A DNA stretch of 64,000 nt from Paludibacter sp. (lineage in GTDB: Bacteria; Bacteroidota; Bacteroidia; Bacteroidales; Paludibacteraceae), in contig JAQUWU010000010.1 of assembly GCA_028692715.1 (NCBI GenBank), positions 52,358 to 116,357 on the forward strand, in the 5' to 3' direction. The position numbers and the translations under genes are program-made. The notes under the pieces were generated by a model that was not told where the DNA came from, made no database searches, and worked only from the letters and a program-made list of their open reading frames with translations. Shown piece by piece: positions 44,888-53,951 of this stretch (the stretch's first letter is position 1; the number at the start of each line of letters is the position of its first letter).

Positions 44888-45154
44888 TAAGTAATTGAAA
44901 ACAAATAATGTCGTATTTTGCATGAAAATATTTAAGAATAGAACGCTGATTTTCACTGATAGAGTGGATTTGAAAAAACGGATTTGAATTCCGATAAATC
45001 GGAATGATTTACAGATAGTTGCGTCTTAATCATCTTGCCGAAGGCAAGAAAAATCTGTTTTGTTTTATCCTTCATTTTCCGATAAATCAGCGAAAATCAG
45101 CGTACTATTAATGTTCCTAAATGGTACATTAATTTGTTCCATTTACTTAAATTG
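44888..45154. repeat. Dispersed ~270-bp inverted-repeat element, copy 2
   Basis: Same orientation and nearly identical to the copy at 371-637, with only scattered substitutions. Ends TAAGTAA and TTACTTA are inverted. It lies between the convergent transaldolase and corA genes and ends 3 bp from the corA stop codon. Confidence 0.88.
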
Positions 45155-45157
45155 GTC

Positions 45158-46105
45158 TTATAACCATTTCTTTCTCCTAAAAAACAATAAAACAGCTGCC
45201 GAGAAAACGATCATAACAAAAAGTGAAAATAAATAACCGTATTCCCAGTCAAGTTCAGGCATATATTTAAAGTTCATACCGTACATGCTGGCGATAAGTG
45301 TTGGCGGCATAAAGATAACCGAAACCACCGTAAAGATTTTGATGATTTTATTCTGTTGCAGGTTTACCAAACCGAGGAAAGTATCCTGTAAATAATCCAG
45401 ACGATCGAACCCGAAACGGATATACTCAAAAAGCGAATTGATATCCTTGATAACCATGGTTAATCGTTGAATTAAATCGGAAGGGATTAGGCTGGATTTC
45501 AGTAGATTAGAAACCACTCGTTGTTTATCCATAATGTTCTGACGGATGATCATAACCTTTTCCTGCATCTCTTTGATTTGAATTAGAATGTCCTGGTCCA
45601 AATCATCTTCGGTATTAAGTGTCTTACTTAAAGAGGTAATCTGATCAGTGAGTTCCTCAATCATGTCCGCATCATATTCAACACGTGTTTCGAGTAATGA
45701 TACCAATACGTGATAACCGCTAGGAAAACTTTTGGTGTTGGCAAATATTTTTTTAATAGTTTCGTTGAAAGTTCGAAGTTCTGTGTCACGTACCGACACC
45801 AGAATGCCGTTTTTTAGAATAAAAGAGATGGGCTCCAGGGTAAAATTCTCAAGTAAAAAGTTAGAATTTGCCACGATGCTGTCATCCGTTTGTATGTAAC
45901 GGGAACTCATCTCGATTTCTTCAATTTCTTCGTCTTCCTGAATGTAGATTTTCAGGAATTGTTCCAGTTCGTCTTCAATGGCATCTGACACATCATTTAA
46001 GTCAATCCAAATGATGTCTTTTAGATTGGTTTTTTTTAATTTGTCGATATCTTTTGATATTCTGAGTTTACCTTCTTCATGGTAAAACATTCTCAATTCA
46101 GACAT
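45158..46105 (-). CDS. corA: CorA-type magnesium/cobalt transporter
   Basis: A 315-residue channel. I use ATG 46105 (preceded by AAAGGAAA) rather than a TTG at 46138. A cytosolic N-terminal domain and long helices (MIEELTDQITSLSKTLNTED; MQEKVMIIRQNIMDKQRVV) lead to the two C-terminal membrane helices: FTVVSVIFMPPTLIASMYGMNF ends with the GMN selectivity motif, then GYLFSLFVMIVFSAAVLLFF. Pentameric inner-membrane Mg2+ uptake is expected. Single gene. Confidence 0.93.
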   Translation of the reverse strand: MSELRMFYHEEGKLRISKDIDKLKKTNLKDIIWIDLNDVSDAIEDELEQFLKIYIQEDEEIEEIEMSSRYIQTDDSIVANSNFLLENFTLEPISFILKNGILVSVRDTELRTFNETIKKIFANTKSFPSGYHVLVSLLETRVEYDADMIEELTDQITSLSKTLNTEDDLDQDILIQIKEMQEKVMIIRQNIMDKQRVVSNLLKSSLIPSDLIQRLTMVIKDINSLFEYIRFGFDRLDYLQDTFLGLVNLQQNKIIKIFTVVSVIFMPPTLIASMYGMNFKYMPELDWEYGYLFSLFVMIVFSAAVLLFFRRKKWL

Positions 46106-46264
46106 ATTGTTGTTTCCTTTCTTTTTTTTCGCAGACAATTATCTCAAAATTCATCACGAGTTTTGTTTCTGTAATTTGCCAGCTGGGAATTATAATCCCA
46201 AAGGTTAAACATTTGAAAATTATTAAATTATGCCGCAATAAGAAGTAATATGGAAATTTATTAA

Positions 46265-47041
46265 TTACTTTAATGCTTTTTCTATCCTGTTGGTTAAATC
46301 GATAAATGTAGCTACATCCAATCGTTCGGGTCTTAAGTCGAATAATGGTTCGGCATACATTGCATCATTTTTTTCTACCAATGGTTTTAGCGAATTTCGC
46401 AGGGTTTTGCGACGTTGGTTGAAGGCTGTTTTCACTACCGTTTTGAAAAGTTGCTCGTTACAGTCAATTTTTGCAACATCGTTACGTGTAAAGCGAATAA
46501 CAGCCGATTTGACCTTCGGTGGAGGGTCAAAGACGTGTTCGTGAACGGTGAAAAGGTATTCAATTTTATAATAAGCCTGCATCAATACGCTCAGAATTCC
46601 GTATGTTTTATTTCCCGGTTTTGAAGCAATACGTTCAGCCACTTCTTTTTGAATCATGCCCGCCAAACAAGGTATCGAATCCTTGTTTTCAAGCATTTTG
46701 AAGAATATCTGACTTGAAATATTATACGGAAAATTGCCAATAACACAGAAAGAACCCGGAAAATAGCTTTTCAAATCCATTTTCAGAAAGTCGGCTTCTA
46801 TTACGTTTAATTGAGGATAATGTTGGTGAAGATATTCAACCGATTCGCCATCAAGTTCTACGGCTGTCAGATCGATAAGGGGATTTTGAAGTAAAAATTG
46901 GGTGAGCACACCCATTCCTGGACCAATTTCGAGTACTGTCGTTTTACCGTCGAGGGTTAAACTCTCGGCTATACGACGGGCGACTTCCATATCCCTGAGG
47001 AAATGTTGTCCCAAGTATTTTTTTGCTCTTACTTGTGTCAT
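46265..47041 (-). CDS. rsmA: 16S rRNA (adenine(1518)-N(6)/adenine(1519)-N(6))-dimethyltransferase
   Basis: Methylates two adjacent adenines near the 3' end of 16S rRNA (KsgA activity). SAM-binding VLEIGPGMGVLTQFLL and the catalytic NFPYNISSQIFFKML (NLPY-type motif, here NFPY) are clear, as is the C-terminal FNQRRKTLRNSLKPL. The 258 residues match the family. It is transcribed away from the gtrA-like gene. Confidence 0.94.
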   Translation of the reverse strand: MTQVRAKKYLGQHFLRDMEVARRIAESLTLDGKTTVLEIGPGMGVLTQFLLQNPLIDLTAVELDGESVEYLHQHYPQLNVIEADFLKMDLKSYFPGSFCVIGNFPYNISSQIFFKMLENKDSIPCLAGMIQKEVAERIASKPGNKTYGILSVLMQAYYKIEYLFTVHEHVFDPPPKVKSAVIRFTRNDVAKIDCNEQLFKTVVKTAFNQRRKTLRNSLKPLVEKNDAMYAEPLFDLRPERLDVATFIDLTNRIEKALK

Positions 47042-47166
47042 ATATCGGGTGGTCGTCGGGCATGTTACTTAGTAAATAATATTCGTTAATATGAGATTGA
47101 ACTATAAATTTGTTGTTTGTGTGTTAAAATAGTAACATTTTCAAGAAATTGTCAATTCATAAATTG

Positions 47167-47174
47167 TATATTTG
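47167..47174 (+). promoter_or_regulatory. -7 box upstream of the GtrA-family gene
   Basis: TATATTTG with a TTG 15 nt upstream, about 110 nt before ATG 47287. The leader contains the short hairpin AGCTTATTTTTAAGCT. Confidence 0.4.
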
Positions 47175-47286
47175 CATATCAATGCAAAAAGCTTATTTTT
47201 AAGCTCACAAAAGTAACTATAAAACTTCGATAAACCTACCTTTTCGGTTAATTTCTCCGAAAAAGTTACAGAATTAAGAGAACTGA

Positions 47287-47778
47287 ATGAGAAAATTATT
47301 AATTACATTAGGTCGATTTATATCTAAAATTATTGACTTTTTTTATCCGCCTTTTCAGAAATATATGACTCTACAATTTTTCCGTTATGGCGTTTCTGGC
47401 ACTGTAAATATGGTGTTTTCAATTTTAGTATATTTTTGTATTTATAATTATATTTTGCATCAGCAAATATTACCTTTAGGCTTTTTTACATTGAGTTCTC
47501 ACATGGCAGCGTTGGCGATATCTTTTCCTGTTTCTAACCTTTTTGGTTTTTTGTTGCAAAAATATGTCACTTTTTCGCATTCCGAATTGCGTGGTCATGT
47601 ACAACTTTACCGCTATTTTATTATTGTTTTTGTCAATCTTGGAATCAATACTGTGGTGTTGAAATTATTAGTGGACGGGCTTCATTTTTGGACAACACCA
47701 TCTCAAATTATTGCCACTCTTGTATGTGTTTTTGTGAGTTATTTTTCACAAAAGAGATATACATTTAAAACGCAATAA
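47287..47778 (+). CDS. GtrA family membrane protein
   Basis: A 163-residue protein with four predicted helices, beginning FFRYGVSGTVNMVFSILVYF and ending FVSYFSQKRYTFKT, the typical start and end of the GtrA domain. GtrA proteins are thought to flip or chaperone polyprenyl-linked sugars. The next gene (48003) encodes another membrane protein linked to lipid flipping, so a role in envelope glycan or lipid export is plausible. Bacteroidota-type promoter upstream. Confidence 0.86.
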   Translation: MRKLLITLGRFISKIIDFFYPPFQKYMTLQFFRYGVSGTVNMVFSILVYFCIYNYILHQQILPLGFFTLSSHMAALAISFPVSNLFGFLLQKYVTFSHSELRGHVQLYRYFIIVFVNLGINTVVLKLLVDGLHFWTTPSQIIATLVCVFVSYFSQKRYTFKTQ

Positions 47779-47831
47779 AACGATTCCCAGAGTAAAATCG
47801 CAATTATGAGCCACTCCGATAAAGAGTATAA

Positions 47832-47971
47832 CTTGCCTACAGCAGGTAGACGCAAATAACACTGATAACCATTGATATATAAGTGCATATAAATCAATAT
47901 AATGTCTAAATTTCTTTTTGTATAAATTTGCGCTATTTGCGTAATTTGCGCCTGTCTGCCATCAGGTAGAT
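47832..47971. repeat. Inverted repeat unit between gtrA-like and flippase-like genes
   Basis: Left: CTTGCCTACAGCAGGTAGAC then GCAAATAAC (to ~47859); right: TTTGCGCTATTTGCG, TAATTTGCGCC, TGTCTGCCATCAGGTAGA (to ~47971). The CGCAAAT/ATTTGCG parts pair, and both ends carry the small CCTGC-type palindrome. A related unit is at 58927-59033. It has no ORF. Confidence 0.6.
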
Positions 47972-48002
47972 TCAAAAAAGACTTTTCGGAGGGCACTCAA
48001 TT

Positions 48003-48992
48003 ATGAAAATTAAAAATCACAATACATCTTTTCTCCATTTTTTAAAGAAGAATATGACTGTGATTATTAAGTGGTTTATCTTTGGAGCCTCCTATTCTTT
48101 TCTGATCTATAAATTACTCACATTTCAACAGTATTCTGAAATTATGAGCTGGTGGAAAAATGTACCAGTCTCCTATCTTGGTTGGTTAGGGGCTGTTTTT
48201 ATTTTATTGCCGGTTAACTGGTGTCTTGAATCTCTAAAGTGGAAAATGCTTGTTTCCAATACAGAGAAACTTCCTTTTAAAACTGCTTTTTTATCCGTAT
48301 TAGCTGGGATTTCCAGTGGATTTTTTACCCCTAATAGGGTAGGAGAGATGGTGGGTAGAGTGCTCTATTTGAAACCAGAGAATCGAAAATCTGGAATTAT
48401 GCTGAGTGTTTTGAATAGCATTTCTCAAAACATTATAATGGCTGCCTTCGGAATTCCCGCATTTGTATTATTTCTTTGGATCCAAAACAAATCTTTTTCA
48501 GCCGGAACAGCTCAATATTTGATTTTAATTTTGTTTAGCGTTTCAATTTTTATTTTTGTGTTTTTTTATTTAAGAAAAATATTGAAAGGAAAAGTACAGG
48601 GCAAAATTATTGAAAATCTTAAGATATATATTAATTGCATTGCAGGGTTTTCCGCGAGAGATATTGTGGAAATATTGTCTGTCACCATTCTGCGTTACTT
48701 TATTTTTTGTATCCAGTTCTATTTTATGCTACGGTTCTTTGGTGTTGAGCTTACTGAATATCAGGCATTATTTGCAATACCTTCTACTTATTTGTTGGTA
48801 ACTTTCACACCTTCACTGGCTTTTTCAGAAGCTGCTGTACGAAGTTCATATGCTGTTTTAATTATTGCTGCAATTTCGCCACAGGAAGTCCAAATTATTC
48901 TGGCTGGAGTGGGAATTTGGGTGGTTAATTTTGTTATACCAATGTTAGTTGGCTCTATTTTACTTTTAAAAAAAGAAAGTATAATAGGATGA
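48003..48992 (+). CDS. Lysylphosphatidylglycerol synthase TM-region (UPF0104) family membrane protein
   Basis: A 329-residue protein with about eight helices. LESLKWKMLVSNTEKLPF, SVLAGISSGFFTPNRVGEMVGR and the late FAIPSTYLLVTFTPSLAFSEAAVRSS match the conserved blocks of the LPG synthase membrane-region/UPF0104 family (MprF N-terminal domain-like), many members of which move lipid-linked substrates. Catalytic MprF C-terminal domain is absent. It forms a likely pair with the gtrA-like gene at 47287, separated by a repeat. Confidence 0.82.
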   Translation: MKIKNHNTSFLHFLKKNMTVIIKWFIFGASYSFLIYKLLTFQQYSEIMSWWKNVPVSYLGWLGAVFILLPVNWCLESLKWKMLVSNTEKLPFKTAFLSVLAGISSGFFTPNRVGEMVGRVLYLKPENRKSGIMLSVLNSISQNIIMAAFGIPAFVLFLWIQNKSFSAGTAQYLILILFSVSIFIFVFFYLRKILKGKVQGKIIENLKIYINCIAGFSARDIVEILSVTILRYFIFCIQFYFMLRFFGVELTEYQALFAIPSTYLLVTFTPSLAFSEAAVRSSYAVLIIAAISPQEVQIILAGVGIWVVNFVIPMLVGSILLLKKESIIG

Positions 48993-49023
48993 TAATTGAC
49001 TTAAAAATTTTCGATATTTAATG

Positions 49024-49292
49024 AAGTAATTGAAAACAAATAATGTCGTATTTTGTATGAAAATATTTAAGAATAGAACCTGTCTGCGACAGGCAGGCGC
49101 AATTTTCACTGATAGAGTGGATTTGAAAAAACGGATTTGAATTCCGATAAATCGGAATGATTTACAGATAGTTGCGTCTTAATCATCTTGCCGAAGGCAA
49201 GAAAAATCCGTTTTGTTTTATCCTTCATTTTCCGATAAATTAGCGTTCTATTAATGTTTCTAAATGGTACATTAATTTGTTCCATTTACTTA
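49024..49292. repeat. Dispersed ~270-bp inverted-repeat element, copy 3
   Basis: Like copies 1 and 2 but with a ~20-bp insert (CCTGTCTGCGACAGGCAGG, 49079-49097) next to the left inner arm and a ~10-bp deletion in the right inner arm. It lies between the convergent flippase-like gene and the 1305-residue protein gene, ending 47 bp from the latter's stop codon. Confidence 0.88.
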
Positions 49293-49339
49293 CCTCAACA
49301 AAATCGCTGATAGTGGCGGGATTCTTCGTATTCTCTTTT

Positions 49340-52300
49340 CTATTTAAATAAATGTTCAACCAATACGATATAGCCCGACATTCCATACCTCGAAATATCA
49401 GCTTTTGCATTTTCAATGGAGGTATATTTCCCTATTAGATATTTGAAATGCTCATCTTCTTCCACACATACAACCGGAAGTTTAAGTCCGTATTTTTCGT
49501 TGTAATACTTGGGGTCACGATATTCACGTATGGCATCCAATTGTATGCTATAATAATTGCCATCGGTTAATGAATCAGTTACCAACTCAGGTGTTTTAAT
49601 AGTTGGTTTTGCTTTATTCGTCTTATTTGGCTGTTTTGCCTGAATCGTTTGATTTATATTTTGCGATTCAACTCTTGTGGTTTTTACCTTTTGTATGGTA
49701 TCTCTCTTTTCGTTTCTTACAATAACAGTGTCAGATTTTATTGTCTTTGTTTGTCCTTTCGTAAGTGCGTTGTTTGCGATTTGATTGATCTGATCTGTAT
49801 CTGTTTTATTAACCTTGTCAGTTGTATTTGTTATTCCAGTACTTGTTGTTTTTGCAGCGTTTGTTGCTTTTTCAACAGGTTCTTTTGTTGCTTGTTCAAT
49901 GCCAGTATTTCCAGGTTTTGATTCAGACGTTGATGTTTTAATATTGCTGTCGGGTTCAGCTTTTTTTAATTCCGAAGGGTTAACTTCTACCATTGATAGC
50001 CCACTTATTCCAAGTCTGGTGATTTCTTTTTGTGCATCATCCGGGTTTGTAAATGTGCCGATATAGTATTTGTACTTTCCATCTTTTTCGCTGTACAATA
50101 CATCTTGTTTGAGATTGTATTTGTTTTTGTACTCAGTTGGATTTACATATACATTTTCTGTACCCAATTCAATGGAATAATTCTTTGCAACTCCCTTTTG
50201 GGTGGACGTATTTGTACTTTTTACTGATGATACTACTGGCTTTTCTTCTATTACTGCTGCATTGGTTTCTTCTTTGCCTTCTTCCGTATTTTCAGCATCC
50301 GTTAAACTACTGAAATTATATAATTCAGTTCCGTTTTCAAATTCAATACCTCTTTTCTTTTCGTAGAATGTGAAATCAAGATTAATCGTTTTGTTCTGAA
50401 TAAATTGAATATCCATTTCATCGTTTTCAATCTGGAATTGTTCTCCAAAAACGTTGTTCACCGACACTTTAAACCTTTCGGCATTTGGGATATTAATTAT
50501 ATATGTTCCGAAGTTATCGGATAGCACTGAATAATTTTCTCCTTTTACGCTCGTGGCAGTTATTCTGATGCCGCTTAAATCGAGCTTGCCTTCTGTACTG
50601 TTCGGATCTCTGACAACAATTATTTTACCTTTTATTTTGTAGCTTTCAGCCAAGGGAACATATAAAGTCCTTTTTTTGTCGTTATAATACTTTTGAACCG
50701 ATCCATCTAAAAAATACAAACTTTCAAGATTTACTAAAGGATTAAAGACCAAATTGTAATTGTCTTTTGGAAGGTTTTCGAAACTAATCTGACCGTTCGC
50801 ATCCGAAATTAATTCCACTTCCGGTATGCTACTTTGTTCATTCGATATTTCCCTGTTTTTTTCAATTTTAACCAATACATTGGTTACAGGTGGTTCATTC
50901 TCTGTTTTTATTCTATTCCCGTCAAGATCATTATAAAATACCGTCTTAAAATCGTAATACTTTAATCGGGGTTGTTGTATATTGAATGATTTTGATATGC
51001 CGACCACAAAGTTCAAATCCTTTGTAGTTATCCGTTCGAGGTCATCTGATACACTGGTGTTTGAGTAAACAAATCCGTTTAATGAAATCATCCAACCACC
51101 TTTAATGAATTGATCATATTTAATGTTGTATGATACATTCTCGCGTCCGGAAGGCATATAATATGCATAATTCATATATGCACTTAAGCGTACTGTGCGG
51201 TTGAAAAAATAACTTTCGTAAGAAGGACGCAACTGAATGCTGCTGGATAATGTAGGTTCCGTATTAATTTGTACACTCCTGTAAAGGTCACTGGTAGTGC
51301 CACTTGAGTAGTATGCATTTAGCCTCCAATTGGTGTCGTAGTAATTTATACCAACTTGATAATATATATTATTTACCAATGAATAATTATCCAACGTAGG
51401 GTCTTCGGTGTTGTAATAAAACCGCAAGTTACTGATAGTCAAATTAGGTGTTAAAGAACGATATCCGTTTAATTTATATGTCGCTGCTGCCCACAGTCCC
51501 GGTTGATAAGTTTTGTATTCCGATTTAAACCCGGAAACAGGATTTAAAAATTCTCGAATGGAGCCATTGTAATTTGGACCAATCTGATAAATGATATTTC
51601 CACCTGAAATAGAAGTGGTAAGTCGTAGATAATCAGTAGTATTAAAATTTGGATCGCTGTAAAAATTGTAAGGATATCGTGTTGTTGAATAAAGTTGACG
51701 ATTTCCATAGATTGAAAGCCGGACTTTATCATTTAATGTATATTTACTATCGAGATATATGTTTTGAAAACCGGAATTTCTGATATAATTATGCAATGAA
51801 TTCAACGTACTTAGTCTAAAATTGAACTTTTTATATCGCATCGTATAATCAGCTTTAAAACTATATCCTAATACCGATGTATCTCTTCCGGTGGAAAGAT
51901 TATAGTTCGATTGAGACCCAAGTAATTGTACCGAAATACCTTGGTTTTTAAATAGAGGAAACCCAGTCCCTACTGCTACAGAAGTGGCTGAATAATTTAT
52001 ATCTGTATTACTTTCATGTGTGAGTTCAGTGTTGAATGATGCACTTTTTATGGTAGTACTGATGCCAACATGTTCGCCAATGCTTTTACTAAAAGGATTT
52101 TGAGTTAATGCATACGATAAATTAGTTTTATTACTTACTTTGAAGTTTCCGACTATTCCGCGCCCATTTATACTGTGTAAATTACCTCCATTTTCATTGT
52201 ACCCAATTTCAATCCTGTTTCTGTTATCTCGGTATCTTAAGGTGTAAATTAATTGCCGGTCGATGTCAAAATTCTGATTGGCTGCTTTCGTATAATAAAT

Positions 52301-53257
52301 ATTTTGGAGGCCGCCCATATATTCAAATTCTCTGTTGTTTGGAAACAAAATACTTCCAAATAATCTTGCATTGGATCGAGGAGCTTGGCTTGACATTAAA
52401 TTATAAACCTGATAATCAATATTTAACGGGGAGGCATTCTGTAGTCGTTGATTCTCGTAATTGCTATTCAATTTCCGTATCATGATAGCAGCACTCTTTT
52501 CCGTTTTTTCGGTAGATGCTGTTACACGTATGGCAGATTCTTTCCAGTTGTTTTCATACCTGATTTTTTCTTCATAACTCAGTTCTTTCTGGTAAGTAAC
52601 CGAATGCGATATTATAGTATCTTTATAGGCAGGTAATTCAACAAATTCAATCGACTCATTATTTTTATTGTTGGCAAACACCAGTAACTTTCCAAGCTTG
52701 AGATTTAATTTAATTAATTCATTAGTATTACCCTTGTTAGAAAGTTTAATTTTGAATGTTGCAAATGGGTTGGTCTCGGTAAAATAAATACTTGTTTTAT
52801 TTGTGCTAAATTCCCATTTTGCCTTCGAAGGAAGTGTTAGATAAGTATTTGTACTAAGTTGTTTGTTTTTTGTTTTAAAGGTGGCATTAATAACATAAGT
52901 TGTTCCACCCAAAGCATCTGCAGCAGGAGAAACACGGAGTGGAATCCAGGCAGTATCGTTTGGATTTATTTGAGTTAGCGTGTTTGGAAATGCAAAGATA
53001 TTCCAGTTTTCCGGACAGGTAAATGTTACTGCCCCTACTATGGTTTTAGGAGAATTATTTACAATTTTCAGTACATTAAAATATAAATCGGAAGTTTTAA
53101 GACTGTCGGCGTTTTTGACAAACTCAATTTCAAATGGATCAGAAGTAGATTGTGAAAAAACCGATAGGGTTGGAGAAAGAAAAACAACAAGGCAACTAAT
53201 CAATCTGATCAGGTATTTTTTTATTCTAATTGAATTGTCGAAGTTGTTGATTTTCAC
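49340..53257 (-). CDS. Very large outer-membrane barrel protein with Ig-like N terminus and two SPOR-like domains
   Basis: A 1305-residue protein starting with GTG at 53257. Signal peptide ~1-35. Residues ~37-146 and ~148-265 look like two Ig-like beta-sandwich domains (NVLKIVNNSPKTIVGAVTF; FATFKIKLSNKGNTNELIKL). About 280-760 is rich in alternating beta strands (e.g. SLVNNIYYQVGINYYDTNW; VRLSAYMNYAYYMPS) as in a large barrel. Two plug-like/carboxypeptidase-regulatory-like domains follow (FYNDLDGNRIKTENEPPVTN, ~770; KIKGKIIVVRDPNSTEG, ~870). A low-complexity linker and two SPOR-like repeats (~1023-1092 and ~1232-1305; KYKYYIGTFTNPDDAQKEI and HFKYLIGKYTSIENAKADI) end the protein. Order resembles chaperone plus usher in one chain. 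Encoded 26 bp after a small secreted protein gene. Function not proven. Confidence 0.75.
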   Translation of the reverse strand: MKINNFDNSIRIKKYLIRLISCLVVFLSPTLSVFSQSTSDPFEIEFVKNADSLKTSDLYFNVLKIVNNSPKTIVGAVTFTCPENWNIFAFPNTLTQINPNDTAWIPLRVSPAADALGGTTYVINATFKTKNKQLSTNTYLTLPSKAKWEFSTNKTSIYFTETNPFATFKIKLSNKGNTNELIKLNLKLGKLLVFANNKNNESIEFVELPAYKDTIISHSVTYQKELSYEEKIRYENNWKESAIRVTASTEKTEKSAAIMIRKLNSNYENQRLQNASPLNIDYQVYNLMSSQAPRSNARLFGSILFPNNREFEYMGGLQNIYYTKAANQNFDIDRQLIYTLRYRDNRNRIEIGYNENGGNLHSINGRGIVGNFKVSNKTNLSYALTQNPFSKSIGEHVGISTTIKSASFNTELTHESNTDINYSATSVAVGTGFPLFKNQGISVQLLGSQSNYNLSTGRDTSVLGYSFKADYTMRYKKFNFRLSTLNSLHNYIRNSGFQNIYLDSKYTLNDKVRLSIYGNRQLYSTTRYPYNFYSDPNFNTTDYLRLTTSISGGNIIYQIGPNYNGSIREFLNPVSGFKSEYKTYQPGLWAAATYKLNGYRSLTPNLTISNLRFYYNTEDPTLDNYSLVNNIYYQVGINYYDTNWRLNAYYSSGTTSDLYRSVQINTEPTLSSSIQLRPSYESYFFNRTVRLSAYMNYAYYMPSGRENVSYNIKYDQFIKGGWMISLNGFVYSNTSVSDDLERITTKDLNFVVGISKSFNIQQPRLKYYDFKTVFYNDLDGNRIKTENEPPVTNVLVKIEKNREISNEQSSIPEVELISDANGQISFENLPKDNYNLVFNPLVNLESLYFLDGSVQKYYNDKKRTLYVPLAESYKIKGKIIVVRDPNSTEGKLDLSGIRITATSVKGENYSVLSDNFGTYIINIPNAERFKVSVNNVFGEQFQIENDEMDIQFIQNKTINLDFTFYEKKRGIEFENGTELYNFSSLTDAENTEEGKEETNAAVIEEKPVVSSVKSTNTSTQKGVAKNYSIELGTENVYVNPTEYKNKYNLKQDVLYSEKDGKYKYYIGTFTNPDDAQKEITRLGISGLSMVEVNPSELKKAEPDSNIKTSTSESKPGNTGIEQATKEPVEKATNAAKTTSTGITNTTDKVNKTDTDQINQIANNALTKGQTKTIKSDTVIVRNEKRDTIQKVKTTRVESQNINQTIQAKQPNKTNKAKPTIKTPELVTDSLTDGNYYSIQLDAIREYRDPKYYNEKYGLKLPVVCVEEDEHFKYLIGKYTSIENAKADISRYGMSGYIVLVEHLFK

Positions 53258-53283
53258 AATGAAATGTAATTTATAAAAAGCGA

Positions 53284-53868
53284 CTAAAATCCAGATCCGG
53301 TAGGGACTAATTCAAACTCAATCTCAACATTATAGTAATCAGGATTTTCGCCCATAAGTGAGCCGCTTCCTCCTTCCGACTCCGGTTTTCCACAGTCATA
53401 TGAAATATTTAGTTGGTTGCTTGCCCAGTTTAAATCAATCCATGTATCAGTGCTGTAAGTAAATAATGTAACCCAATCTGTAGAAAGATTTTTGTACCCA
53501 TTAGAAAACCCACTCCCAAGTCCTAGTAAATTTTCTGCTTTTACTCTTATTTTGTTTAAGGGTAAGGCAGAAACATCTCCTTTGATGTCTGTTTGTCCGT
53601 TAAATGCCCTGAAGTTTAACTCAAAGCCTTCTAAATCATGACCAATTTGACTTGAATCAGCCATGGAAATGCCGATATGAGTACCGGTGGTTATCTCAAT
53701 TCCTTTTTTAATTTTATCAATGGAATTGAAATTAAACGGGATACTTGTTCCATATAGAACCGTAATCCTTGCTGAATTCCATTCCTGTGAAAACCCCTTT
53801 GATATATTTATAAATACCAAAATGATTATGGAAATGATTTTGAATATTTTATTAAGGGATTGTGACAT
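53284..53868 (-). CDS. Small secreted beta-rich protein, paralogue of the 53952 gene product
   Basis: A 194-residue protein with a signal peptide (IFKIISIIILVFINISKGFS). Shares a scheme with the product of 53952-54644: a start region with IPFNFNSIDKIKKGIEI (cf. IEFVFNTIDDYKNGI), a middle of alternating strands, a Cys in ISYDCG (cf. LNWRCG), and the end PDYYNVEIEFELVP (cf. PDRYVVNVLFDLAI). It is probably a subunit-like surface or periplasmic protein. It is co-transcribed with the 1305-residue barrel gene, whose start is 26 bp downstream. No family name was recognised. Confidence 0.75.
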   Translation of the reverse strand: MSQSLNKIFKIISIIILVFINISKGFSQEWNSARITVLYGTSIPFNFNSIDKIKKGIEITTGTHIGISMADSSQIGHDLEGFELNFRAFNGQTDIKGDVSALPLNKIRVKAENLLGLGSGFSNGYKNLSTDWVTLFTYSTDTWIDLNWASNQLNISYDCGKPESEGGSGSLMGENPDYYNVEIEFELVPTGSGF

Positions 53869-53894
53869 AAATTTAATCCGTTTTATGAAATAAA

Positions 53895-53927
53895 AGATTG
53901 ACCAACATATTTAATGTTGATCAATCT
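53895..53927 (-). terminator. Terminator-like hairpin between the two small secreted protein genes
   Basis: AGATTGACCAACAT and ATGTTGATCAATCT form a 14-bp stem (one G-U on the minus-strand RNA) with a 5-nt loop, followed on the minus strand by a short T run. It lies 24 bp after the 53952 stop codon and 27 bp before the next start. Partial read-through would give more of the first product than of the next two. Confidence 0.7.
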
Positions 53928-53951
53928 TCTATTTAGAAATATGATTATTCT

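Noticed and set aside
47739-47996. An 85-residue minus-strand frame after the gtrA-like gene
   Set aside because: It reads through the inverted repeat unit at 47832-47971 and shows no family or signal features.
49649-50227. Cys/Phe-rich plus-strand frames opposite the 1305-residue protein gene
   Set aside because: They are antisense shadows of its low-complexity Thr/Lys-rich linker; the minus-strand frame is continuous and has domain structure.
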